Source: Polyangia bacterium
GTDB lineage: Bacteria > Myxococcota_A > Polyangia > Nannocystales > Nannocystaceae
Assembly (NCBI GenBank): GCA_030429545.1
Contig: JAUIFF010000023.1
Coordinates: 1 to 64,000 of the forward strand
DNA: 64,000 nucleotides
Direction: 5' to 3'
This document shows positions 1 through 7,342 of the stretch, one piece after another. A model generated the notes under the pieces. That model made no database searches. It was not told the DNA's origin and saw only the letters and a list, made by a program, of their open reading frames with translations. Made by a program: the position numbers and the translations under genes. The stretch's first letter is position 1, and each line of letters opens with the position of its first letter.

Positions 1-312
1 TGTCGTACTGCGAGCGTTTCAGGCCGCCGCCCCATACCCAACTAGTCGACACGACCAACGACCAAGCGGGTGGACCCCAACTAGTCGACACAACCAAGCC
101 ACAACCCAAAAAATCGCGGCGAATTTTTGCCCGTGAACCGAGTCCTGAAACGCGCTGTAGTGGGCTACGTGGGCCAACTAGTCGACACAACCAAGCCACA
201 ACCAAAGATTCGCGGCGAATTTTTGCCCGTGAACCGAGTCCTGAAACGCGACGCTGTAGTCGCCTACTGCAAGTGTTTCAGGGCCGGTTCACGGGCAAAA
301 AGGCCCGCGCGC
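1..312. repeat. Palindromic repeat cluster, family A (tandem half-copies plus one full hairpin)
   Basis: There is no gene here. The 12-mer CAACTAGTCGAC starts at 39, 78 and 175. A left arm (TTTTTGCCCGTGAACC, then CCTGAAAC) and a hairpin tip (GTAG-loop-CTAC) occur twice, near 124-170 and 220-267. Only the second copy is followed by its right arm: GTTTCAGG at 275-282 and GGTTCACGGGCAAAAA at 286-301. The result is an imperfect hairpin of about 82 bp (220-301) that ends 13 bp from the stop of the bactofilin gene. The window opens inside what looks like the right half of another copy (tactgc, gtttcagg). The T-tract precedes the stem and the A-tract follows it on both strands, which is the reverse of an intrinsic terminator. 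Confidence 0.8.
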
Positions 313-314
313 AG

Positions 315-902
315 TCATCGGGCTATTTTGTGCTTACCGCGTGGTACGCGTGGCCCCGACCGCTGCTGCTTTTTGGGGGCCTTCTTGATTTGCCGCTGCG
401 AACGTTTTGGTGGCGCCACGACCCGTGCCGACTCGATGACCGACACCGACTCGCGGGCTCGGCTCACGCGACTGGCGGTCTTGCTTGGCGACGCTGCGTG
501 GGCGGTCGACTGGGCGATGTCTCGGGCATCGCCTGAACTGGCGGTCTCGACTGCGCCGCTAAATGCTGAGCCTTCGGCCACGGAAAACCGTGGTGCACGG
601 ATATCGCCGACGACCCTTGCTCCCGGGTGGAGTGTGAGTCGGCCGCTGGCCACGATGTTACCGACCACGGCTCCGGCGACGGAGATATTGCGGGCCCGAA
701 GATCGGCACCGACGATCGCGGATGGCTCGATAAAGAGGTCGGCGTTGGTCAGCGAGATCGACCCGTGAACCTCGCCAAACACGCGTAGGTCTTCGGCTCC
801 GTCGATGTCGCCTACCACGCGGGACGTCTCGCTCAACACCGTCGGGGTGGCTGGCGGGTCTTTTTTGGGCTCTGCGGGTTGTGGAGGTTTGGTTTGTGCC
901 AC
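315..902 (-). CDS. Bactofilin family protein with basic C-terminal tail
   Basis: A 195-residue bactofilin (polymer-forming cytoskeletal protein). The core, about residues 25-115, shows the short beta-helical rungs of the family (for example VVGDIDGAEDLRVFGEVHGS and GARVVGDIRAPRFSVAEGSAF). A Pro-rich leader precedes it. A long Lys/Arg-rich tail, about residues 140-195, follows and is absent from its two neighbours. By family it self-assembles into non-polar filaments without nucleotide and scaffolds envelope or chromosome-positioning proteins. It is the last gene of a three-bactofilin operon, 3 bp after the preceding stop. The basic tail could bind DNA or an acidic partner, but that is inference. 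A family A hairpin lies directly downstream. Confidence 0.9.
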   Translation of the reverse strand: MAQTKPPQPAEPKKDPPATPTVLSETSRVVGDIDGAEDLRVFGEVHGSISLTNADLFIEPSAIVGADLRARNISVAGAVVGNIVASGRLTLHPGARVVGDIRAPRFSVAEGSAFSGAVETASSGDARDIAQSTAHAASPSKTASRVSRARESVSVIESARVVAPPKRSQRQIKKAPKKQQRSGPRVPRGKHKIAR

Positions 903-905
903 CGG

Positions 906-1220
906 TCAGCCTTCCATATCGATGCTGCCCTTGAAGGCGGCCCCTTCGGCGATCAACACCCGCGGCGCACGGATGTCGCCAACGACACTGCTGTCGGCCT
1001 GGAGCTCGGCGCGGGACTCGACGACGATGTCGCCAACCACCGTGCCGCCCACGGTGATCGATGCCGCCTCGACGGAGGCCTCGACCACGGCGCCAGGCTC
1101 GACCTCGACCGCATCTCGCACGCTTATTTGCCCTTTGACGCTACCGCGGACGACCAGGGCACCTTCGCAGGAGACCTCGCCATCGATCACGATGCTGCTG
1201 CCAATCACGGTGCTTGCCAT
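906..1220 (-). CDS. Bactofilin family protein (minimal core)
   Basis: A 104-residue bactofilin that is almost only the polymerising core, with repeating hydrophobic/glycine rungs (VIDGEVSCEGALVVRGSVKG, VGGTVVGDIVVESRAELQAD, VVGDIRAPRVLIAEGAAFKG). It has no basic tail and no membrane segment. It is the middle gene of the operon: 24 bp after the upstream bactofilin and 3 bp before the tailed one, so the three are almost certainly co-transcribed and may co-polymerise. Myxococcus xanthus has a comparable bacNOP set that organises the ParABC-PadC chromosome segregation scaffold. I see no parAB-like gene next to this set, so that role cannot be assigned here. Confidence 0.9.
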   Translation of the reverse strand: MASTVIGSSIVIDGEVSCEGALVVRGSVKGQISVRDAVEVEPGAVVEASVEAASITVGGTVVGDIVVESRAELQADSSVVGDIRAPRVLIAEGAAFKGSIDMEG

Positions 1221-1244
1221 GAACTTCCCCTCAATCTCGCGGCC

Positions 1245-1622
1245 TTAACGCAGCCTATCGCGTGCTCGCTCGAGCAATTCCTGCGGGAGGTCGACTTCCA
1301 TTTCGACGACCCCATGGACCGCAGCGCCCTCGTGGATCACCACCTGTTGCGCCCGGACGTTGCCGGTGATGCGGGCTCCGGGGTGAACGGTCACGTGGAT
1401 GTTGGCGGCGATCTCCCCGACAACTTCACCGTGAACATCCACACTCTCGGCCTCGACCGAGGCTTCGGTGACAGAGGATGCGGCGATCTCGAGGTGACCG
1501 CCCAAGGCGATCGCCCCTTCGACGCGACCTTGCAGGAGCACATCTTCGTCTCCGCTGAGGTTGCCGCGCACGGTCGTGTCAGGACCGATCGTACAGATAT
1601 CTCCGGAATCGGCGTTTGCCAT
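1245..1622 (-). CDS. Bactofilin family protein (first gene of operon)
   Basis: A 125-residue bactofilin. The N-terminus (MANADSGDICTIGPDTTVRG) is followed by beta-helix rungs to about residue 110 and a short amphipathic, charged C-terminus (EVDLPQELLERARDRLR). The rungs GARITGNVRAQQVVIHEGAA and VDVHGEVVGEIAANIHV are typical. It is divergent from gshA across a 320-bp gap, so the operon promoter should lie in 1623-1942. Of the three paralogues it has the most distinctive C-terminal helix, which could mediate partner binding; this is inference. Confidence 0.9.
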   Translation of the reverse strand: MANADSGDICTIGPDTTVRGNLSGDEDVLLQGRVEGAIALGGHLEIAASSVTEASVEAESVDVHGEVVGEIAANIHVTVHPGARITGNVRAQQVVIHEGAAVHGVVEMEVDLPQELLERARDRLR

Positions 1623-1942
1623 TTTTCACGTTCCTGCGGATGCAGGGCGGGCGCAGGTTACCCGCCGCGATACGACGGGGTCAAGCATCGATCCCCGGGA
1701 AACATTCGCCGACTGCATGCCAGATCAACTTTTTGGCCGGGTGCCGCCAACGGGTTGTTCCCGCAGGAGACGGGGGGACACCGTCCACACAACGGTTGGT
1801 GGCCTGTCGGATCTCGCAAGGTCACGTGTAACAACTTGGCTGCCACGCGTTTACCGTTGCTGTTACCCGCAACAACGGATACCCACTGCGGCACCCCTGC
1901 CGCGACTCGAGATCTTTTCTGAGGCAGACGAGGAACGACCAC
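1623..1942. other. Divergent intergenic region, bactofilin operon / gshA
   Basis: A 320-bp gap between divergent genes that must hold both promoters. I see no convincing ORF. A Shine-Dalgarno-like AGGA at 1931-1934 precedes the GTG start of gshA at 1943. I do not recognise a specific operator. Confidence 0.5.
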
Positions 1943-3328
1943 GTGAGTACGGACAACGCCCAACCCCTGCCACCTGCGAAGAGATCGCAACTTATCGCCG
2001 ACCTCGCCCAGAGTGTGAAGCCCGACCCGGCCACACACCTTGTCGGCACTGAGCTAGAGACCCACGGCCTCGTCGTGGCCAGCGAACGACCGGTCAACTA
2101 CCCCGACCACATCCGGCGGGTGCTCGAAGAGTTTTGCAAACGCTTTGGTTGGCAACCCGGTGACGATCGTGGGGTCGACGGTGAGATCATTGCCCTGCAG
2201 CGCGACCGTGCCTCGATCACCTTAGAGCCCGGCGGGCAGCTCGAACTCAGTGGCAAGCCGCTGCCGACGGTCCACGACACCTGCGCCGAGTTTGGCGAAT
2301 ACCGCCGGCACCTCGACGGGATTGCCAAGGACCTCGGGCTGACATTTGTCGCCGCCGGATTTCACCCGTTGGCGCAGCTCGCCGACATGAACCACATGCC
2401 CAAGGGTCGTTACCAGGTTATGCGGGCCTACCTGCCGACCCGCGGTGGCCGGGCCCTCGACATGATGCACCGCACCTGCACCCTGCAGGCCAACTTTGAC
2501 TTTGGTAGCGAGCGCCAGTGTGGCCTGCGCTTACGGACAGCTTTTGCCGTGAGTGCCCTGGGCACCGCGATGTTTGCCAACTCGCCGTTTATGCATGGCC
2601 AGGCGACCGAGCTCGCCTCACAGCGCAGCCAGGTGTGGACCGACGTCGACCCCGATCGTTGCGGCCTGCCGGCGTTTGCCTTTGCCGACGACTTCTCGTT
2701 TGCCCGCTACGTCGACTGGGCGCTCGAGATCCCGATGTTTTTTGTCCGTCGCGGCGGGCGTTACCTCGCCCACCACCAAACCTTTGCCGAGTTTATGCGC
2801 GACGGTTTTGTCGACCCCGCCGGCACCCGCCACCACGCCACCACAGCCGACTTTCGCCTCCACCTCAACACCCTGTTTCCCGAGGCCCGGCTCAACCCTT
2901 ACATCGAAGTCCGCGGCAGCGACTCGGTGCCGGCACAATTTGTGTGTGCCTTGCCTGCCCTGTGGAAGGGGCTGCTCTACGACGACGGGGCCTGCCTCGC
3001 CGCCTGGGAATTGGTGTCGGACCTCGACATGGCCGGGCGCCTCGACCTGTGGCGCGAGTGCCGGGAGGCCGGCTTGCGATCGCCCCGGGTAAAAAACTTG
3101 TGTCTGCAACTACTCGAAATTTCGCGGGAGAGCCTGGTGCGCCAGGATGTCCGCGACAGCAAGGGCCGCGACGAGTCGCACTTCCTCGATCCGCTGTTTC
3201 GCGGGGTGCAGGCAGGCGCCTCACCGGCCCACGTCGCCCTCGACACCTACGACACAGCCCGCGGCGAGGGTCTGAGCTCAGCCCAGGCGATCCGTCGGGC
3301 GATGTTTTTCGCCGGCGTCGAAGCCTAG
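1943..3328 (+). CDS. gshA: Glutamate-cysteine ligase (plant/proteobacterial type)
   Basis: A 461-residue glutamate-cysteine ligase (GCS2 superfamily), the first and rate-limiting step of glutathione synthesis. Diagnostic segments in order are VGTELETHGLV (N-terminal catalytic strand), ASITLEPGGQLELSG, MPKGRYQVMRAYLP, MHRTCTLQANFDF and ARLNPYIEVRGSDS. The length matches the roughly 450-residue alphaproteobacterial and plant enzymes rather than E. coli GshA. The start is GTG at 1943 with AGGA at 1931-1934. No gshB is visible in the window. The 3' end is unusual: after the stop, degenerate copies of the last 45-50 bp of the gene repeat about nine more times (3329-3760). The Prx-Grx hybrid at 58064 is a plausible consumer of the glutathione made. 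Confidence 0.93.
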   Translation: MSTDNAQPLPPAKRSQLIADLAQSVKPDPATHLVGTELETHGLVVASERPVNYPDHIRRVLEEFCKRFGWQPGDDRGVDGEIIALQRDRASITLEPGGQLELSGKPLPTVHDTCAEFGEYRRHLDGIAKDLGLTFVAAGFHPLAQLADMNHMPKGRYQVMRAYLPTRGGRALDMMHRTCTLQANFDFGSERQCGLRLRTAFAVSALGTAMFANSPFMHGQATELASQRSQVWTDVDPDRCGLPAFAFADDFSFARYVDWALEIPMFFVRRGGRYLAHHQTFAEFMRDGFVDPAGTRHHATTADFRLHLNTLFPEARLNPYIEVRGSDSVPAQFVCALPALWKGLLYDDGACLAAWELVSDLDMAGRLDLWRECREAGLRSPRVKNLCLQLLEISRESLVRQDVRDSKGRDESHFLDPLFRGVQAGASPAHVALDTYDTARGEGLSSAQAIRRAMFFAGVEA

Positions 3329-3760
3329 CCGAATCACGGCCCGGGCATCGCGATGTTTTGCCGGTGCGGGCCTAGTCGAATCACCGTGCCCAGGCGATGT
3401 TCTTACCGGTCTCGAGGCCTAGCCGCTCGCCTCGGCATCGCGATGTTCTTGCCGGCCTCGAACCGAATCAAAGCCTTGGGCATCGCTATATTGTTATCGG
3501 CCTCGAAGCGAAGCCGAATCACGGCCCTCGACATCGCGATGTTTTGCGGCCTCGAAGCGAAGCCGAATCACGGCCCTCGACATCGCGATGTTTTGCGGCC
3601 TCGAAGCGAAGCCGAATCACGGCCCTCGACATCGCGATGTTCTTGCCGGCCTCGAGACCTAACCGAATCTCCGTGCCTTCCGCATCGCTATCTTGTTACC
3701 CGCCTCGAAGCGAAGCCGAATCACGGCTCGACATGGCGTGGAGATGTTTGCCGGCGTCGA
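3301..3760 (+). repeat. About 10 tandem copies derived from the gshA 3' end (roughly 49-bp unit)
   Basis: The last codons and stop of gshA (gATGTTTTTCGCCGGCGTCGAAGCCTAGCCGAATCACGG, split here as gatgttttt / cgccggcgtcgaagcctag / ccgaatcacgg) recur as degenerate units. Their gatgtt-like anchors lie near 3301, 3352, 3394, 3442, 3488, 3538, 3587, 3636, 3688 and 3742. The units at 3538, 3587 and 3636 are nearly identical with a strict 49-bp period, so they expanded recently; the outer ones are more diverged. The array lies outside the reading frame of gshA, because the first unit carries the stop. It has no other gene. Confidence 0.85.
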
Positions 3761-3802
3761 GGCGTCGTCGCTCAACCCGCGCCCGAGCGGCCACCCTCAA
3801 AC

Positions 3803-4285
3803 TCAGTCGTCGTCATCGTCGTGTAAGAACGCGAGGTTGGCCACCGAGTTGTTCTGTCGTCGGGGCTTGGGCTTTGCTTCGTTGAGTGACGAGCCGAGCG
3901 CGAGTTCCACACTCTCGTGCAGCGAGCGTGGCTGGATGACATCGTCTGTATATACATCCTCAACCAGGTCGGTCGCGTCCATCTCCTCGTCGGGGATCCC
4001 AAACTCGAGGCTTTCGGGTTCGCCGTACTCGGTGACGTCGTCGCTCGCCGAAGGATAAAGCGGAGGAGGCGCAGGCGGCGGAACACTCAGCATCGCCGGC
4101 CCCTCACCCAAGCCGACTTCGTTGGCAAGCTGCCCGATCACGCGGTCGGTAAGCGTGTGTAGGTCGTTGCCCCCGGTGTTGACCCCGGCGAGGATCTGAT
4201 CGGCTCGGCCCTTTGCCCAGCTCAGCAAATCGCCGATGTTTTGATCACCGAGGTCCAATTGCTCGAGCAGCGCCTCACCATCCAT
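3803..4285 (-). CDS. Hypothetical acidic, Pro-rich protein
   Basis: I do not recognise this 160-residue protein. I start it at MDGEALLEQLDLGD (4285); a longer frame to 4369 adds a Trp/Arg-rich stretch that does not look native. Visible parts are an N-terminal helical region to about residue 55 (DLLSWAKGRADQILAG, TDRVIGQLANEVGLG), a proline-rich linker (SVPPPAPPPLYPS), an acidic middle and a terminal run of five Asp. There is no signal peptide or membrane segment. The composition suggests a soluble adaptor with an intrinsically disordered tail. It reads towards the gshA repeat array. Confidence 0.55.
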   Translation of the reverse strand: MDGEALLEQLDLGDQNIGDLLSWAKGRADQILAGVNTGGNDLHTLTDRVIGQLANEVGLGEGPAMLSVPPPAPPPLYPSASDDVTEYGEPESLEFGIPDEEMDATDLVEDVYTDDVIQPRSLHESVELALGSSLNEAKPKPRRQNNSVANLAFLHDDDDD

Positions 4286-4694
4286 CGCGGCACACACTAG
4301 CACAGGCGGGCGAAAGTCGGGCGGCCGGCCGGCCCAAATTCGCGGGCGGCATCGCAAAAACCAGGCCAAACGTGGTCGGAAAACATACCTCCGAATCGCG
4401 TTCTTGTTGTTTCACACACCTACCGCAATTTCCCCACCTTCGCCGCAAAACCCGGCTCATGGGCCTGTTTGGGGTTACCCACAAGTCGATAGCGCAAGGC
4501 CATGCGTTCGGGCAATCTTTGCATGTTCATAAACTTCGCTCGCGCGACCATGTCTCGCGGCCCCGCAAAAACGAGTGCTTGTACAATTTGTTCGCTTCCG
4601 GTTGGCGCACCATCGCATAGAAAACGGACCCCGCCACACCCACAACTTTCGCAGTTCGCTGGCTCGACCAACTCAAAGTGTTGTATGCAAAGGC
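4286..4694. other. Intergenic region with first copy of a duplicated promoter segment
   Basis: No gene is supported. The segment from about 4574 to 4694 is repeated upstream of the paralogue (about 6002-6207). Shared blocks are gcttgtacaattt, ttccggttggcgcaccatcg and ctcgaccaactcaaagtg. The second copy is interrupted by about 80-90 bp of extra sequence. The retained blocks probably contain the promoter and leader of both lipoprotein genes. Confidence 0.5.
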
Positions 4695-5810
4695 ATGCGC
4701 TTGCTTGCCGCCCTTGCGTTCGTCGTCTCGTGCGCACCCACGACCTCGGCAGGCACCACAACCACGACCACCTTTACACCTACAACTAGTGGCGACGCAC
4801 CCGAGCCCACGTTGGTCACTTCTACTGGCAACGTCGAGACAACCGGTACCGAGACAACCTCGACCTCGACATCGACAGGCTCCACGTCGGGCCAGCACCC
4901 CACCACGACCGGCGTCTTGCCTGACTTCGGCCCCGACGGACCCGACTGCGGCGGCAAGATCGATGTCCTGTTTGCGTTCGATACAGCCGAGTATCTCGAC
5001 GAGTATTACCCGAGGCTGGAGTCCGCGCTTCAGGAAACCTTGCCAACGTTCGTCGAGTGGTTCGGCAACTTTGACACCCACTGGCTCGTCGCCAATACCC
5101 GAATTGGGTGGGGTATCCAGGGCTGTGAGGACGAATGCGCGGCCAATGATGGCGTGATGTGTTGGCCCGTCGGACCCCCGGCCTACCCGTGCGAGGCGTA
5201 CGATGGAGAACTCTCCGAGTGCGACACGACCTTCGCCGCGGGAGTTACTTTTCCGGCCGGCTTCGACGCGGCAAACCAACGCTGCATCCTCGGTTCAGGA
5301 CAACGCTACGCGACCTCGCAGGATGCCGACGACCTGCTCGCCGAGTTGGAGTGCATCACGCAAACCGGGTGGACAGACGTTGAAGGCTTCAAGGCTGAGA
5401 AAGCGATGGTCGAAGCGGTGCGGCCAACAATGACCAAGGTACCGGGCGGGTGCAATCTCGGATTCCTTCGCGATGAGGCGTTGCTCGTTGTTGTTTTTTT
5501 CTCGCGGTTTGGCGGGGTCGACGGCCCGGCCGGACCCCCCGAGGAGTGGGCCGAGGCACTGGTCGGCGCCAAGGGGGGCAACCCGGACAAAGTTGTTGTT
5601 CTGGGTATTTCCCCGGATATCACGCTCCCTGATCCCGTATGTGAAAAGCAAGACAACGCCGAGGATTACTCGGCCGACACCGAGCAATTCTTACATCTCA
5701 TTATGAAGCACGCGATCCATGGCAGCATCTGCGCCGAGGATTACCGGCCCTTCCTACAGGATGTCCTTGCCCTGTCGCTCGTACTTTGCGGGGAAGACCC
5801 ACCTACGTGA
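4695..5810 (+). CDS. vWA-like lipoprotein, copy 1 (degenerate MIDAS)
   Basis: A 371-residue lipoprotein. The start at 4695 (MRLLAALAFVVSCAP) places a lipobox VVSC directly after a hydrophobic signal; an in-frame upstream ATG at 4575 would bury it. A Thr/Ser/Glu-rich linker (about residues 16-75) leads to a domain that begins CGGKIDVLFAFDTAEYLDEY, the position of the first strand of a von Willebrand A fold. Myxobacterial relatives normally read D-x-S-x-S there; here the metal-site serines are lost. At least eight cysteines in the middle (EDEC, MCWPVGPPAYPCEAY, ECDTTF) suggest disulfides. It is the left copy of a tandem duplication whose right copy is 6208-7329. Confidence 0.8.
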   Translation: MRLLAALAFVVSCAPTTSAGTTTTTTFTPTTSGDAPEPTLVTSTGNVETTGTETTSTSTSTGSTSGQHPTTTGVLPDFGPDGPDCGGKIDVLFAFDTAEYLDEYYPRLESALQETLPTFVEWFGNFDTHWLVANTRIGWGIQGCEDECAANDGVMCWPVGPPAYPCEAYDGELSECDTTFAAGVTFPAGFDAANQRCILGSGQRYATSQDADDLLAELECITQTGWTDVEGFKAEKAMVEAVRPTMTKVPGGCNLGFLRDEALLVVVFFSRFGGVDGPAGPPEEWAEALVGAKGGNPDKVVVLGISPDITLPDPVCEKQDNAEDYSADTEQFLHLIMKHAIHGSICAEDYRPFLQDVLALSLVLCGEDPPT

Positions 5811-5817
5811 GGTCCAG

Positions 5818-6000
5818 CTAAGGGTTTAACGCCACAACAAACGAATGAGGATCGCCCCCGACCTCGACATGTCCCGCGGCGTAGAGGTTGCCGAACCGGT
5901 CCATGCCCAGCGCAGTCAAACGACCCAACTCCGGAGTCTGGTAGAGCCAGCCGTCGCGAAACACCGCCGGGTCCAATGAACTCTCGCCCCGCTTCCAGGA
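5818..6000 (-). pseudogene. Remnant of the C-terminus of the 7343-8848 lipoprotein gene
   Basis: The minus strand here translates to about 58 residues ending WLYQTPELGRLTALGMDRFG, then NLYAAGHVEVGGDPHSFVVALNP and a stop. This matches the last residues of the intact neighbour (WLFQSPELGTLTALGEDRFG... SFVVALHP). Its N-terminal part is missing and the homology fades near 6000, where the duplicated promoter of the next gene begins. It is what is left of the reverse-strand partner after the two-gene unit was duplicated and one copy was deleted. Confidence 0.8.
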
Positions 6001-6207
6001 ACTTGCTTGTACAATTTTCTGACAGCTCTCGTCGGCGCGGGCTCATCAGTAGCTGCGATCGAGCAAAGCCGAGTCTCAACGGCCCCGTGCAGCTTCCGGT
6101 TGGCGCACCATCGCATAGCAAACGGACCGCGCAGACCTCCGATGGGGCGAACAAGAACTTCCCGGTTCCCTCTGGCTCGACCAACTCAAAGTGTTGTATG
6201 CAAAGGC

Positions 6208-7329
6208 ATGCGCTTGCTTGCCGCCCTTGCGTTCGTCGTCTCGTGCGCACCCACGACCTCGGCAGGCACCACAACCACGACCACCTTTACACCGACAACT
6301 AGTGGCGACGCACCCGAGCCCACGTTGGTCACTTCTACTGGCAACGTCGAGACAACCGGTACCGAGACAACCTCGACCTCGACCTCGACATCGACAGGCT
6401 CCACGTCGGGCCAGCACCCCACCACGACCGGCGTCTTGCCTGACTTCGGCCCCGACGGACCCGACTGCGGCGGCAAGATCGATGTCCTGTTTGCGTTCGA
6501 TACGTCTCGCAACCTCGCCGAGCACTACCCGAAGTTAGAAGAAGCGCTACAAGAGTTGCTCCCGACCTTCGTCGAGTGGTTTGGCAACTTTGACACCCAC
6601 TGGCTCGTCGCCAATACCCGCGTGGGATGGGGTATCCAGGGCTGTGAGGACGAGTGCGCGGCCAATGATGGCGTGATGTGTTGGCCCGTCGGACCCCCGG
6701 CCTACCCGTGCGAGGCGTACGACGGGGAACTGACGGAATGCGATACGACTTTCGCGGCCGGCGTCACCTATCCCGCCGGCTTCGATGCGGCAAACCAACG
6801 CTGCATCCTCGGTTCCGGGCAACTTTACGCGACCTCGCAGGATGCCGATGACCTCCTCGCCGAGTTGCAGTGCATCACGCAAACCGGGGTGACCGATGTG
6901 TACGGCCTCCTGGCTGAGAAGGCGATGGTCGACGCCGTTCGACCGACAATGACCAAGGTACCGGGCGGCTGCAACCTCAGTTTCCTCCGCGACGAGGCGT
7001 TGCTCGTCGTGATTTTCTTTTCAAATTATGGCGGGGTTAACGGCCCAGCTGGACCCCCCGAGGAGTGGGCCGAGGTCCTCCTTGATGCGAAGGGGGGCAA
7101 TCCAGATAAAGTCGTTGTTCTGGGCATTTCCCCCGATGTCACGCTCCCCGATCCCGTGTGCGAGAAAAATGATATGGTGCCCGATTACTATGCTCACACC
7201 GAGCAATTTTTGCATCTGATCATGAAGCACGCGATCCACGGAAGTCGCTGTGCCGACGACTACAGGCCCTTCCTACTCGATGTCCTTACCCTGTCGCTTG
7301 CCTTGTGCGGGGAAAACCCGCCGACATGA
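6208..7329 (+). CDS. vWA-like lipoprotein, copy 2
   Basis: A 373-residue paralogue of the 4695-5810 product. It is near-identical through the signal peptide and linker (the linker has one more Thr-Ser step) and diverged in patches of the main domain. The strand-1 motif reads CGGKIDVLFAFDTSRNLAEH, retaining one serine (D-T-S) where copy 1 has D-T-A, but still not a full D-x-S-x-S. The start at 6208 and the lipobox VVSC are as in copy 1. Downstream and convergent is the intact gene 7343-8848, whose truncated image follows copy 1. Its function is unknown; by fold it may be a surface binding protein. Confidence 0.8.
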   Translation: MRLLAALAFVVSCAPTTSAGTTTTTTFTPTTSGDAPEPTLVTSTGNVETTGTETTSTSTSTSTGSTSGQHPTTTGVLPDFGPDGPDCGGKIDVLFAFDTSRNLAEHYPKLEEALQELLPTFVEWFGNFDTHWLVANTRVGWGIQGCEDECAANDGVMCWPVGPPAYPCEAYDGELTECDTTFAAGVTYPAGFDAANQRCILGSGQLYATSQDADDLLAELQCITQTGVTDVYGLLAEKAMVDAVRPTMTKVPGGCNLSFLRDEALLVVIFFSNYGGVNGPAGPPEEWAEVLLDAKGGNPDKVVVLGISPDVTLPDPVCEKNDMVPDYYAHTEQFLHLIMKHAIHGSRCADDYRPFLLDVLTLSLALCGENPPT

Positions 7330-7342
7330 CTCCAGCGCACAC

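Noticed and set aside
220-301. Intrinsic terminator for the bactofilin operon
   Set aside because: The T-tract lies before the stem and the A-tract after it on both strands, the opposite of what termination needs; kept as a palindromic repeat.
127-1248. Plus-strand ORFs opposite the bactofilin genes
   Set aside because: They are shadows of the G+C-rich minus-strand genes; the bactofilin rungs are clear on the other strand and the plus frames have no family character.
3301-3760. CRISPR-like or coding repeat after gshA
   Set aside because: There are no unique spacers; the units are direct, contiguous copies of the gshA 3' end and contain stops.
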